Positions 20,601 to 32,062 are shown, counted from the stretch's first letter. The stretch: 64,000 nt of DNA from Enoplolaimus lenunculus (GCA_030248215.1 JASANG010000248.1:62001-126000), one strand, 5' to 3'. Numbers and translations are program-made. Notes: a model not told the origin generated them from the sequence alone.

Positions 20601-20853
20601 TTAAATGTGAGAAAAAGTGTACAAGATCTGATTTATGTATCTGTTTTGAATGTTTCGTTGAACAATCGAAATTATTTGCTTTCGCCAAATCTTCAAACCT
20701 TAGCGGTTTTTGGTTTACACGTCTGAATATGACGTAATGCATTGCACTGTATTGTATACTTTTACCTTTTTGGCCCCACAGAAAAGATTGAGCACCACTC
20801 GTAAATCGGTAATATTCCTTCTTATCGGGCAATACATGTAGGTTCTTGTACAT
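20593..20853 (-). CDS. Possible small ORF of 86 codons, unrecognised
   Basis: Reads MYKNLHVLPDKKEYYRFTSG and later HYVIFRRVNQKPLRFEDLAK. It is free of repeat-derived sequence and its composition is protein-like, so it may be an exon or a fossil exon. No family recognised, no clear splice partners, 0.4 kb upstream of the nas start on the same strand. Confidence 0.25.
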   Translation of the reverse strand: MYKNLHVLPDKKEYYRFTSGAQSFLWGQKGKSIQYSAMHYVIFRRVNQKPLRFEDLAKANNFDCSTKHSKQIHKSDLVHFFSHLNF

Positions 20854-20859
20854 TTTGGC

Positions 20860-21710
20860 CTAAGCCTGAACCTAACTATCGCCCTAGCCAGGATTGTCGT
20901 TTGGGGGCACGCAAATACTTTAAGTATATTGTGTATTAATCGTACGACACAGAACCTACACAGTACACACATTTAATAATGCGTGAGAAAATAAATTTTG
21001 GTACATATGCCACTAAAGCAATGTCTTTTCAGAACAAAAAAGCACAAACAACTGGTGTATGAGAATGAAACTCTTACGAGATCAATTTGAATTTGCGCAA
21101 AAATGAAATTTTTTGAAATCCATTCGGGGGCTATGGCCCCTTTGGCAATCCCTGGCTACGCTTGTGAACCTACTCCTAATCCGTTACGTTAAATACGAGG
21201 GGAAGTGGACAAGAGCCATCATCTTAGAGCGTGATGTGATAACATCTTGCTGACTTACGTCGGAATATTAAGTGTATGGGATTACCGTGTAATTCTTAAC
21301 CCGTTTGGTTTGAATAGCCTGAATAAATCCACACATAGCTAGGGCGGTGTTCTGACCAGACTTGAACCGTCCTAATTAATCTGTGAGTCACCAATATTGG
21401 TTCTGTGGCATTTCAACTACTGATTAAATAGAATGCCAAGCAATAATGAAGCCTACCCACAACCAGAAATCGAACACAAAGCAAGTTTGTAAGTTTTTCG
21501 GTCAGCGGTCCGATAATGCCGTAGGGAGGGAAGGAATACCCATACTTCACCTTCCCTTCCAGCTTAATTGTGGACCGGTTATTCAACAGATATTTTGGCC
21601 CACGTACAAAAGAGGTCCCTCCCAAATCCCGCTAATTTTAGCCGGAAAATTGAGACCAACCTGTTTTATACATGGGCCGATATTTTTGGTGTATATTTAT
21701 AATATTTGCT
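20860..21710. other. No feature seen
   Basis: Apart from a few CCTAAG units at its left edge, I see no gene or recognisable repeat. Confidence 0.5.
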
Positions 21711-21855
21711 GGCGCAAGTAAAGATCAGGGACGGAACGTTTTTCTGTGAGACTAGAATAGAGTATTAAGCTTAAGCTTTAGACCAATTGTTTGGCTTGGC
21801 TTCGGCTTAGGAATATGCTTATAATACTGTTCCGCCCGTGTTCTTTACATTGGCC
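21711..21855 (-). mobile_element. TelM-A element, core almost absent
   Basis: agtaaagatcagggacggaa to tgttctttacattggcc with only one or two TTAGGC units. Confidence 0.75.
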
Positions 21856-22420
21856 GCTTTTATTCAAAAAGAAGTGACTCAATATTGTCATAACTTTTGC
21901 ACCTATTAACACTTTTGTGTCATTTTTATCCCGTTTACCAAAAAACATCAAATATACACACTTTCCTTGTAAAACAGAATTTACTGCCAAAGTAAAAATT
22001 ATCTTAAATTGTCAAAAAAATGTTTTTCGTAAAAAAACGTACTTTCTAACGCTTAGGCAACGTTTTAAGATTTTAGCGAAAATGACAAAGTTTTTGTCAA
22101 AACACAAAATAAATGTTTATATTCACTGCACACGCGACCACGGGCTGTACACACGCCATATCTTCAAACAGCGATCAAAACCAAAATTTTGTATTAAGAT
22201 TTTAGTGCTAAAATTGCGTTTGGTTTCTCGCTCGGTTCGCTCGTGAGCGTTCGGGCTGTGATTCGATATCGCACGACCCACGAGCCAGAAATTTCTGGAT
22301 CAGCCACTGTTATGTGCTCGTCGTGAAGTTTAAAAATTACGAAATAGACACTGGTGAACATTAAATTATCCGCCCACACACGTGTCGTTCAAACTATAAA
22401 CAGTAAAGTGTTTACTTTAA

Positions 22421-22936
22421 CTCTGGTAGCATCTATGCTGTCGTCACCCCTGGAGTAAATAGGTTAGCCCTCAATACACGGAAGTCAAAATCCGTATACA
22501 CCGGAAATGCTGTAGCAGGGTACAACCGGATGTGGACTTCCCTGTATTGAGGGTTAACCTATTTACTCCGGGGTGACTACAGCATAGATGCTACCAAAGT
22601 TAAGTAACACTTTACTTTAACTCTGGTAGCATCTATGCTGTCGTCACCCCTGGAGTAAATAGGTTAGCCCTCAATACACGGAAGTCAAAATCCGTATACA
22701 CCGGAAATGCTGTAGCAGGGTACAACCGGATGTGGACTTCCCTGTATTGAGGGTTAACCTATTTACTCCGGGGTGACTACAGCATAGATGCTACCAAAGT
22801 TAAGTAACACTTTACTTTAACTCTGGTAGCATCTATGCTGTCGTCACCCCTGGAGTAAAATAGGTTAGCCCTCAATACACGGAAGTCAAAATCCGTATAC
22901 ACCGGAAATGCTGTAGCAGGGTCCAACCGGATGTGG
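22421..22936. repeat. Tandem array of 200-bp palindromes
   Basis: ctctggtagc recurs at 22421, 22621 and 22821, exactly 200 apart. Units 1 and 2 look identical throughout. Each unit is an imperfect inverted repeat: ggtagcatctatgctgtcgt against acagcatagatgctacc. The third copy is partial and slightly diverged. Confidence 0.95.
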
Positions 22937-23104
22937 AAAAAACGAAGCCGGAAGTCAACAAATTTTGTCGGAGGAAGTCGAGAAGCCAAAATAAGTCAAA
23001 AACAAACAGACGTTGACTTCAATTTTAACTGGAATATGCAAAGCATTAACAAATATATTTTGTTCGAGCATCAGATTTGAGCAATCGCGACGACTAAATG
23101 GTTT

Positions 23105-23389
23105 GGCCAATGTAAAGAACAAGGGCAGAACAGTATTATAAGCGTATTCCTAAACGAAAGCCTAAGCCTAAGCCTAAGCGTAAAAGAATGGGCATATTCC
23201 TAAGTGTAAACCTAAGCCTAAGCCTAAGCCTAAGCCTAAGCCTAAACCTAAGCCTAAGCGTAAGCCTAAGTGTACGAATGAGCATAATCCTAAGCCTAAG
23301 CCAATCAAAAAAATTTGTCCAAAGCTTAAGCTTACTCTATTGCAGTCGCACAGAAAAACGTTCCGCCCCTGATCTTTAATACATGGTCC
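23105..23389 (+). mobile_element. TelM-A element
   Basis: ggccaatgtaaagaacaagg to gatctttaatacatggtcc; flanks aatggttt and aatgtttt (7 of 8). Confidence 0.9.
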
Positions 23390-23689
23390 AATGTTTTAAA
23401 AATTATTTTAAACTTTACAAATTCATTGAGAGACACAACTTTTTAAAAAAAACGAGAAAATTTCACTACCGAAATTGTCGGAATCTACGCGCAAAAAATA
23501 CAACACAAAAAACTTGTGGCGAAGACAAGTAGGACCACCGCCCTAAGGCCCTAACAATTGTTGGTGAATGTATGGCACAGGGGCTTCCAATTTACCACGG
23601 TGGAAAATCAATAAGAGTACAGTCAGGCACTCTTGTTTCTCAGTTGAAGATAATGTTTTCCGCTGACTGGTACCAAAAATCAACAGCAT

Positions 23690-24489
23690 AAAGTTTTCCT
23701 ATGGAAATCGGAAAAAAGTGGAAAATCGAATAAAGTAATTTTTCTTTTGGTCCAGGAGTAAGTTAGGAAGGTTAGGTTTGGCTGTTTTGGAAGACAAATT
23801 AGTCAGGTGGTCGTTCTGTTTGGAAAACGGGAAAACTTAAAAATTCAAGCGTATACATCTTCCGGTCAATGTTACTTTTAGGGCCGTAACAGAAGTGTTT
23901 TATGGAAATCGGAAAAAAGTGGAAAATCGAATAAAGTAAATTTTCTTTTGGTCCAGGAGTAAGTTAGGAAAGTTAGGTTTGGTTTGGAAGATAAATTGGC
24001 AGGTGGTCGTTCTGTTTGGAAAACGGGAAAACTTAAAAATTCAAGCGTATACATCTTGCGGCCAATGTTACTTTTAGGGCCGTAACAGAAGTGTTTTATG
24101 GAAATCGGAAAAAAGTGGAAAATCGAATAAAGTAAATTTTCTTTTGGTCCAGGAGTAAGTTAGGAAGGTTAGGTTTGGTTGTTTTGGAAGACAAATTAGT
24201 CAGGTGGTCCTTCTGTTTGGAAAACGGGAAAACTTAAAAATTCAAGTGTATACATCTTCCGGCCAATGTTACTTTTAGGGCCGTAACAGAAGTGTTTTAT
24301 GGAAATCGGAAAAAAGGTGGAAAATCGAATAAAGTAAATTTTCTTTTGGTCCAGGAGTAAGTTAGGAAGGTTAGGTTTGGTTGTTTTGGAAGACAAATTA
24401 GTCAGGTGGTCGTTCTGTTTGGAAAACGGGAAAACTTAAAAATTCAAGCGTATACATCTTGCGGCCAATGTTACTTTTAGGGCCGTAAC
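23690..24489 (+). repeat. Tandem repeat, about 200-bp unit, four copies
   Basis: Units joined at 23891, 24087, 24288 and 24489. Each contains tatggaaatcggaaaaaagt and ends with ggccaatgttacttttaggg plus ccgtaacag, the left terminus of TelM-B. Worn traces (gtttggaaaacgggaaaag) continue at 24645-24745. Confidence 0.93.
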
Positions 24490-24605
24490 AGCCCTTTAAG
24501 CGTATTCCTAAGCCTAAGCCTAAGCAAAAAATGTAATCTAGAATCTAAGGCAACTCTTTCATAGATCCTTCAGAAAGCTGGACGCCCCTTAAAGTAACAT
24601 GGGCC
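24463..24605 (+). mobile_element. TelM-B element at the end of the tandem repeat
   Basis: Complete copy ggccaatgttacttttaggg to cttaaagtaacatgggcc with a very short core; its left end is shared with the upstream tandem units. Confidence 0.85.
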
Positions 24606-25127
24606 CATTTTCCTTTGGTTTGACAGGAAACATTGTAAAGCGGCTGATAAGTTTGGAAAACGGGAAAAGAAGAAAATCCATGCCTACATGTTTTCCTTTG
24701 TTTGGTAGAGAAAGTTTTAGGTGAAGTTTGGAAAACGGGAAAAGTCGAAACATTTAACGCATAGGTTATATGTGTCTTGGAGGCGGGGAGCGGTGAACAA
24801 TTGACGGCGTGGGAATGTATGGCACATTTTTATTTTCTACCGGAAGAGGGGCTGTCGCCCCTATTACCCCCCCCCCCCGCAAATTAACGGGACCCCATGA
24901 TAGAAGTTTCGCCCTCAAGCCCATTGTGAAAACACATTGCACTTCCGATCATCCCTGAAAAATCTGGAATAACCCAGTCTTCTAAATTTTCCACTTTTCT
25001 CGTTTTCGAACAGAAGCTGTAGTTCAGACTATTGCTACCAAAGTGGACAAAGTGTAGCCATCAAACAGGAGTGTTTGTGCTGCATTCCTGGTCATAGATT
25101 TCCAAGCTTGACAAATTGGCCAATGTA
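24606..25127. other. No feature seen beyond a C run
   Basis: Contains worn pieces of the upstream tandem unit and a run of about ten C at 24867-24878. Confidence 0.45.
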
Positions 25128-25318
25128 TTGATCAGGGGGTCCGATCTATCGTGGTACTGCTATTGAATATTATGCTTAAACTTTAGATTAATTTCTAGGT
25201 CAGGCTTAGACTTATGCTTCGACTTAGGTATAAGCATCTTCATATGGTTTAGGCTTAGGTTTAGGTTTAGGAATATGTTTATACGGCTGTTGCGGTACTT
25301 TTTTTATACATAAATCGA
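25128..25318 (-). mobile_element. TelM-A element, worn
   Basis: ggccaatgtattgatcaggg, then TTAGGC/TTAGGT units; right end degenerate (tttttttatacat). Confidence 0.5.
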
Positions 25319-25385
25319 AAATTGGACGCCACTGGTCTAATAGTCCTGATTATTCAACACTGTACGCTGTGTATATATGTTTTGT

Positions 25386-25956
25386 GCGTATAAGCTACAA
25401 GTTCTGCAAATAAATTTTTGGAAAAGCTTGCAGATGCTTGATATTTGAATTAATTCAAGTTTCTTGAATAACATCAAATTGTCTGAATTAATTCAGGAGC
25501 GCTCAGCAACATGTCTTCCGATTGGCCAATCAAAATACATGTGTAACAAACTCAAGCGACTTGCAACTGCGTTTACACGTGCGAATTACATTCAATAGCA
25601 TGAATTCCAGTGAATAATTTGCTGCTGCAAGACCTACGGCTACTGTGAAAAATATGGGCGGAACAGTATTATATGCATATCCCTAAGCGTAAGCCTAAGC
25701 CTCTGCCTAAGCCTATTTCTAAACGTAAGAATGAGTATATTCCTAAACCTAAACCTAAACCTAAGCCGAAGCCTAAGCCAAGCAAAGAAATTAGTCTGAA
25801 GCCTAAGCTTACTCTATTGCAGTGCCACAGAAAAATGTTCCGCTCCTGATCTTTACATGGGCCAGAACTACTAATCTCTTTTGTGATCCAACTTGCACAT
25901 GCAAGTTGTACTTGCAAATTTTTGCTGCAAAAACTTGCACGTGTAAATAGGGCTTA
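25386..25956. mobile_element. GCACGTG MITE interrupted by TelM-A
   Basis: Interior gaattccagtgaataattt and right end gctgcaaaaacttgcacgtg match 50441. TelM-A occupies 25638-25863. Confidence 0.7.
25638..25863 (+). mobile_element. TelM-A element nested in the GCACGTG MITE
   Basis: ggctactgtgaaaaatatgg to gatctttacatgggcc; flanks agacctac and agaactac (7 of 8). Confidence 0.88.
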
Positions 25957-26301
25957 ATTTTCAATGATCGAACATCAACTTTGTTGAATTTCTTTGTAAC
26001 AGGGGTGTTTTCTATTCGTAAATTGAAAAACTGACACATATATTCACATGTTGGTTATGTGTTATTTCGCATACACAATGTATTATATATTGTCCGAGTA
26101 TTTTTCCTTAGTCTTAGGTTTAGGCTTTAGGAACATGTTTATTCTTACTCAAATGATTTTCTGGTACGCAAAAATTTGATAAATTTTAACTTTACTGAAA
26201 TATGCCGAGCTTATGAATTTTGTAAGCATATTTTCACTGAAATATGAAAATAAATTAGCTTCAGCATAGCAGCTCAATATTTCGCATTGCAATTTGTGCA
26301 A

Positions 26302-26557
26302 CGTTTAGGGCCGTCCCGGTTTCTGGTGGGTCTGTAAAACAGTTCGCTTATATTCTAGACTACGTTTTTTCGCTAAGGCTTAGGCTTAAGCTTAGGAACA
26401 CATTTTTGCAACATGTAGGCTTAGGCTTAGGAATGCGTTTTTGCAACGCTTAGGCTTATAGGCTTAGGCTTAGGAACACATTTTTGCAATGTTTAGGTTT
26501 AGGCATAGGCTTGGGAACGCGTAATCTACTGGTACGACCGTAAAAGTATCATTGTCC
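26302..26557 (-). mobile_element. TelM-B element with three TTAGGC blocks
   Basis: gggccgtcccggtttctggt to taaaagtatcattgtcc; blocks separated by aacacatttttgcaa spacers. Confidence 0.75.
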
Positions 26558-26810
26558 ACAATTTCTCCCAATGATTATTTAATAGTTCAGGCCAAATATC
26601 TTAATGCCTCAAGTCTGCCACGTATAAAACAGTTGCGATATATCCAGGGCTTCCTCGTGATAGCCTTGGGCTCTGGTATATTTTGTGGCACCGTTGACAA
26701 AATTATTGTGAACGGCACATAATTGCACTTATAATCCATTAATTTAGTTCAACATTAAACGGTATACTTTGATTCATGCAAAATTGCAATTATGCAAGCA
26801 TTCGCTTTGG

Positions 26811-27066
26811 GGCCCGTGTTACTTTATTGGTCGTCTAGGTTTCTGGTTGGCTTATAAAACAGTGGGTTTAGGTTCTGGATTACATTTTTGGCTTAGGCTT
26901 AGGCTTAGGCTTAGGCTTTAGGCTTAGGCTTAGGCTTAGGCTTATGCTTAGGCTTAGGCTTAGGATTAGGCTTAGGCTTAGAAACACATTTTTGCAACGC
27001 TTAGGCTAATAGGCTTAGGCTTAGGAATACGCTATATCTACAGTTACGGCCCTAAAAACATTGGCC
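26811..27066 (-). mobile_element. TelM-B element with long core
   Basis: ggcccgtgttactttattgg to cctaaaaacattggcc, nearly pure TTAGGC run plus acacatttttgcaacgctta hinge. Confidence 0.82.
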
Positions 27067-27153
27067 CATGCTATGCAAGTGAAAATTATTTGCAATTACA
27101 AATTAACTGAGTTAATTAAGCAATCTAATAGGTAGTTGTTAAAGTGTGATACT

Positions 27154-27519
27154 GGCTGGGTTTTTGAAACCTTACTTAAGTATTTGCTTAAGTTATACTT
27201 CAGTAATTTACTTCAGCCACCGACTTAAGTAAATACTTAACTTTTCGAACAAAAACAGAAAAATGCCAAACGTAAGCCATTGTCATAGCACGAAAGTAAT
27301 AGTTTTAGTTTATAATAAGAAGACGCCATTAGTCTAGAACGTCAGTTAGACCAAGGTTAGTATACCTCAGATGTACATCTATAATATATCAAATTTAGTC
27401 AGCGATTTAAGTATTTACTCAACTTAAGTAAGCTTTGAAAACGATAAAATGGCGAAATAATTGCTTAGCACGTACTTAAGTACTAAGTCTTACTTAAGTA
27501 GCGTTTCAGAAACCCAGCC
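27154..27519. mobile_element. AAGTACTTAAG MITE, ACT duplication
   Basis: ggctgggtttttgaaacc and ggtttcagaaacccagcc-type ends, inner acttaagta motifs, flanked by act on both sides. A 3-bp duplication fits PIF/Harbinger elements (inference). A fragment of the same end lies at 60071-60110. Ends 47 bases past the stop of the Cys-rich gene. Confidence 0.75.
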
Positions 27520-27566
27520 ACTGTTATCTATTGTAATGTTTCAATTAAAAGCCTCACTTGCACACC

Positions 27567-27897
27567 TTAATTCAATATTCTCACAGTGGTAATGATTGCA
27601 GCTGCAATTATGATCCAGGTTGCAGGTTGTGCAATAATTGCAGAATACGACGCATGAACACGGTCCAAATAGTAACGGTTAAGCGATAACATTGCCCTGC
27701 ATTCACGTGGAAGAAATGACCCTTGTTGTTGTTGCTGTTGATGTTGTTGTTTTTGTTGTAATCGCATTATTTCGCTCAAAAGTGCAGCCATAATGCGATG
27801 CGATTCGTATTGCAATTCCCACAGTAGCATAGACGTTTCGGCACCACAATAGGCGTCCAATGTTGCACGTTGGCACGCTTCCAAATGTAAAATTATC
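27567..27897 (-). CDS. Cys-rich gene exon 4 (poly-Gln, hydrophobic tail)
   Basis: Acceptor ttttttag, phase 2 in, stop TAA. Encodes HLEACQRATLDAYCGAETSM, a helical stretch, poly-Gln and WIIIAAAIITTVRILN. A GTGAGA near the end could be a donor to a missed last exon. Confidence 0.68.
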
Positions 27898-30800
27898 CTA
27901 AAAAATTTTATAGAAAAATAAACAAATTTCGAATGATTAACGTTCTATTCACACGTGCAAGTTTTGTTACCGATTTTCAGCTGCAAGTTGCAACTGCAAG
28001 TTTTGTTTGACTGCAAATACTTGTTTGTACGTGAGAATTTGTTTTTTTTGCAATTTGATAAGCTGTGTAATGCGTTAATATAAGCGTATTGTGGAGTATG
28101 GTGTGCTGAACAGTAACGGACGGTGACGGACGGCGCCGGACGTCATCAAAACTATAGCGCCACACTGAAGAGTAACTTTAGCTTTAAAGTTTTATTCGTT
28201 ACCGTTATTTTTAAATTTTGACATTACTAAATAAATTTTTTTTTATTTTTGAAGAGAATCCTAATTTTGAAACAAGCAATTATTGATGTTTAATAATAGT
28301 TTAAATCATGGATTCAAATATGTTAAGGGTAATAATACAAATATGTTAAGGGTGAAAAAATTCATCAGATTATAGTAAACGCAGTAGTTTCCAATAATAT
28401 ACAATCGAGGAAAAAATTTCTGCAAACTACAAAAATGTTTTGGCATTGTGCTCTTTAAATTGTACAAAATTGGCAAATGCGAATTTCCGCAAGGCGGACA
28501 CAAAATAAACGTGAACGATGCATTATTGACTAACCTGCATACGGTAGGCAACATTTGAGAATCCGGTTGAGTCAAATACATAAAATGGTTCATAGGACTT
28601 CCGCCGGCAGCATCTCCTGTATAAGATGGGCTCACTAACGAATCTTTGTACCCGGAACATCGACCTTCAACTAATCGCCGGTTTGAAAACCAACACGGCA
28701 AATGATGATGAAATTCTATAAAAAAAAGTAATTTTTATCAATTTCACTTAAACTTTTTGTTGCATTTTTAATTTTTTTAATTTTTTTGTTAACTTTTTTT
28801 GAATTTTTAAAATGTTTTCCATTTTTTTCAAACTTTTTTGAATTTTTGTAAACTTTTCCGAAAGCTTAATAATTTTTTTTAATCTTTTTCTAAGCTTTTT
28901 TGAAGTTTTAATATTTTTTTCAATCTTTTTAATCTTTGTTATTTTAATATAATTTTGCAATACAGATCGTGGAAGACCACGTTATCCTAAAGGGTAAAAA
29001 TTGAAAAATTGAAATATTTTTTACTTCGATAACTGGCACCACAGAGTACTTTCGGAATCGTAAGTATCATTTGAATTAATTTGAAGTGAATGTCGTGATC
29101 ACAGCTCGGTAGGCAGTTGTTCAGTTCGTCGTAAGCGCTGAAACCAGGAGCAAGTATAATACCGTTGGTGTAGCAGTAACTCGAGCGTCTGACATGCAGC
29201 GGTGTCGGCTCACCCATTTTTAAAGTCAGAAAACTTTTCGCATAAACAAAGAATGGAAAAGTTTATCAAAAATACGGCCCATGTTACTTTAAGGGGCGTC
29301 CAGGTTTCTGGTAGGTCCATAAAAGAGTAGGATTAGATCCTAGATTACATTTTTTTGCTTAGGCTTAGGCTTAAGCTTAGGTTTAGGCTTAAGCTTAAGC
29401 TTAGGCTTAGAAACACATTTTTGCAACGCTTAGGCTTACGCTTAGCAATACGCTTAATCTACTGTTGCGCCCCTTAAAGTAACATTGACCAAAAATACGG
29501 TAAAGGTTACAAATTATTAAAAGTTAGTTTGCTTGTCGTTCGCTTCGCTTAGCTATGTTTCTTCCATCATTATATATCGCATGCCAGCGTATGTGGACCC
29601 TACCTACGGAGTTTGGATCCGCTGGAGCGCCTGTAGACGTTATCTGATGCTCAATAGTAGTCAATGGAATCCAGAGAAAAAGGAAATAGTTTCTAGACTT
29701 AAACTTTTAGTTCCACGGCCCTAAAGTCAGTACACAGGGTAATGGAAGACGTGAATGAAAATTAAATTTGTGCCTCGGGGGGACCATATATATTGTTAAG
29801 GGGTTTGTGTGCACTTACCCCCACATTTAAAGTTAAAGCTTCGATTAGCCTTGGGCATTGGCAAAAGTTTCCGCTAAGGCTGGGTATGCCTTTTTTTCGA
29901 AACCAAAGCCTAAGCCTAAACCTAAACGAAATCCGACGCCTGAGTGTAGCTGAAAGTGTACAAGACCACGTTGAAGCCCTTTACGAGGGTAAGACACGCC
30001 AAGAGGCAGGGCGAGGGGGCGGTACTCGCCTCGGCGCTGGTTCAACTACACGTGGGTCGCGCTGGGTCATGAGCTCGTTGGTGGACGAGGCGATATTTCT
30101 TACAGAGCCTTTACCTGCATACACTGGATAACTTTTGTCGCGAATCATACACAGATTCAAATGAATTATCAAATATTGCGTTCAGTGTCATTGCAGATTG
30201 AAATGTTTTGATGTTTCCGCCGGATAATTTTCGAACACATTGCGCTGGGCAACTTTGATCGGGTTGCATACTTGAAACGGTCCGACGCGACACACGATGG
30301 CGATGTCTTCGACGCGTGCGTTGCCTAGCAACAGAACGCTGTGTAGAGACATGTTGTTGCCCAGCAACAGAATGCTGCGTAGCGACATGTTGTTGCCTAG
30401 CAACAGAACGCGGCGTAGCGACATGTTGTTGCCTGGCAATCGGCTGTTGCTTTGGAATGGCTTGCTGCCGAGAAATGAATTGTTGCCTGGCAACAGATTG
30501 TTGCCTAGCAACAGAACGTTGCTTAGCAACAGTTCCGTTTGTAGCAACAGGCTGTTGCCCAGCAACAAACCGTTGTCTACAAACAGATCGTTGCCAAGCA
30601 ACGGCTGGACGTATAGAATCAGGTAGTTGCGTAGCAACGGGTGGTGTTTGCAGTGTACCCGTACGATCGCTGAGGAACATAAGAAGTATCCAAGAGCATT
30701 TTTTACTATTACCATGGCTACCGGCGACTTTTCGGGTCGCTCTCCTGCCGGAACCTAAGTCAGAATCCCGGTGCATCCCTCCAGGTTGCAATGAAGTTTT

Positions 30801-31133
30801 CCAGGATGAGGATAGCTGAACACTGGATGCTATGGCGTGTGTGGCGACTGTCTTCCTAGCGATCCCTGATGGCATTGACCTGTTGTCATTTGGAATATGG
30901 TATAGGTTAATTTTAGGAAAATGTAAATTACTTTCAGTTTGATTTGAACCAAATATTGCTGTATTAGACCGTCTACCAACGCTGCTGACTTCAATCTGGT
31001 CAGACGTGTGGGGTTTTGGGGCCATTTTGGCAGTGCACAGTACGATAAGCGTAAAAGTTAGCAGTAGACGAATGATGGACAAAGTTGCACAAGGAATCGG
31101 TGCTACGTTACTGTATGCCACACCTGGAGACAT
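27567..31133 (-). CDS. Secreted Cys-rich protein with RQQ repeat and hydrophobic C-terminus, family uncertain
   Basis: Exons 30115-31133, 29025-29188, 28535-28715 and 27567-27897 join with phases 2, 1, 2 into 564 codons. Residues 1-36 look like a signal peptide (RLLLTFTLIVLCTA). Residues about 175-272 are a degenerate repeat rich in VARQQ/ATQ. From residue 295 a Cys-rich region runs through all four exons: CPAQC, VCRRSSYC, CLPSC, VLCG, LPCWF, GRCSG, TVCR, EACQ, AYCG. A poly-Gln run (about 502-513) and a hydrophobic tail (about 542-563, transmembrane or GPI signal) follow. The Cys spacing loosely recalls the CPG4 domain of nematode chondroitin proteoglycan 4 or DUF19-like secreted proteins; this is inference. 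The exon 2 acceptor (gtcag) lacks a strong pyrimidine tract, so that junction is the weakest. Confidence 0.7.
27943..28028. mobile_element. GCACGTG MITE, short
   Basis: attcacacgtgcaagttttg and cttgtttgtacgtgagaatt are inverted; lies in the intron 45 bases from the exon 4 acceptor. Confidence 0.55.
28083..28166. mobile_element. GCGCTATA MITE remnant
   Basis: gtaacggacggtgacggacg and tatagcgccaca recall 3343-3535. Confidence 0.4.
28535..28715 (-). CDS. Cys-rich gene exon 3
   Basis: Acceptor ttttttttatag, donor gttagt; phases 1 in, 2 out. Encodes FHHHLPCWFSNRRL..GRCSGYKDSL..QMLPTVC. Confidence 0.72.
29025..29188 (-). CDS. Cys-rich gene exon 2
   Basis: Acceptor catgtcag, donor gtaaaa; phases 2 in, 1 out. 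Encodes RSSYCYTNGIILAPGFSAYD, then NNCLPSC and VLCGASYR. Acceptor chosen because it alone keeps the frame. Confidence 0.68.
29276..29490 (-). mobile_element. TelM-B element with perfect 8-bp duplication
   Basis: ggcccatgttactttaaggg to cttaaagtaacattgacc; aaaaatac on both sides (29268-29275, 29491-29498). In intron 1 of the Cys-rich gene. Confidence 0.93.
30115..31133 (-). CDS. Cys-rich gene exon 1 (signal peptide, RQQ repeats)
   Basis: ATG at 31133, donor gtaaag after 30115, leaves in phase 2 in VCR. The repeat part (30300-30600) is built from units with TTGTTGCCTAGCAACAG, so several other frames are also open there; only this frame has a signal peptide and ends at a fitting donor. Confidence 0.75.
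30300..30620 (+). repeat. Coding tandem repeat in the Cys-rich gene
   Basis: Units of about 20-40 bases built on ttgttgcctagcaacagaac, encoding the RQQ-rich stretch on the minus strand. Because units lack stops, four other frames are open too. Confidence 0.85.
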
Positions 31134-31312
31134 TCATTCGGAAATTTTTAATATATAAGAATATATTTAGTAATTTGCGGTTTTTTTCTTAAATAATGTT
31201 GCTAAAATAAATTTAGACTAAAAATAGCTTAGTTCTAAATAAGACAAAAATAAAACAGCGCAAATGATTCGCATTGTCCTGTGTAAGTACTCTATAGGTG
31301 AAAAGATTTCGT

Positions 31313-31581
31313 TTAACCCTTTCTCACATGCATATTTTCTTTCTCCTGAGACCTACTTTTATGCTAGAATTCGAACTACAGTGACTGGAGTGGGAGGCGT
31401 ATACCATCACCACTCAGCAATAACAGCTTGACGCTCAAGTCCGAGGGGGCTCTCACGTCTTGTGGTGATTTAGTAGTATGTATACGTGTTGCAATTGTTA
31501 AACACGGCGCGATATATACTATTTAACGTATATACACTGCGCTGAGGTGCCCATACTCAACTCTATGTGAGAAGGGGTTAT
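31313..31581 (-). mobile_element. TTAA element with tRNA-like block
   Basis: TTAAccctttctcacatgcat to ctatgtgagaagggg and ttat; internal tRNA-like part at about 31363-31433 on the minus strand. Lies 180 bases upstream of the Cys-rich gene start. Confidence 0.82.
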
Positions 31582-31888
31582 TACGGGTGTCATATTATGC
31601 TAAACCTAGAATTAATTTGCCAGTTTACGACCTGCGAATGACAGCAAACCTAAATTTCAAATATTTTCTGAAACGATTCGAGTGGGACAGTATCTAGAGC
31701 GAATCGAGGTTAAAACAAATTAATTTTAAAAGGGAAGATTTTCAGGTGTAAAAATTGTTTATCACAGTTGTTTAATACCACTTACCAGCGCAAGAACATC
31801 AGGAGAAGATATTTCGAGAGGTTGTCAGTAGCTGGTAAACATGCGTTGCTAAACTGTTTCCAAATATGGGCGTTTAATCTGAACCTAC
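31582..31888. other. No feature seen
   Basis: Unique-looking AT-rich sequence without open frames or recognisable repeats. Confidence 0.5.
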
Positions 31889-32062
31889 AATTTCGACACG
31901 TGACAACTTATTGCTCAACAGTGTCCGAAAGCCTATGAATAAATCGAAGCATAATTCTCAGCTTAAGACTAAGCATAATTGATGGACGACAAATTGTCGA
32001 GTCGATAAAATTTCGGATTACAAGTTGTAAGCGATGAGTTACCGGTTGACGAATTATCGTGA
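31889..32062. mobile_element. CGACAAC MITE
   Basis: cgacacgtgacaacttattg and gacgacaaattgtcgagtcg with interior aataaatcgaagcataattc as at 900-950. Confidence 0.55.

Noticed and set aside
30672-30716. A 43-base possible mini-intron inside exon 1 of the Cys-rich gene
   Set aside because: It has GT and AG ends but removing it shifts into a frame that stops without a donor, while the unspliced frame fits.
30188-30819. Alternative long frames over the RQQ repeat on both strands
   Set aside because: The repeat unit lacks stops in several frames. Only one frame has a signal peptide and ends at a donor that fits the next exon.
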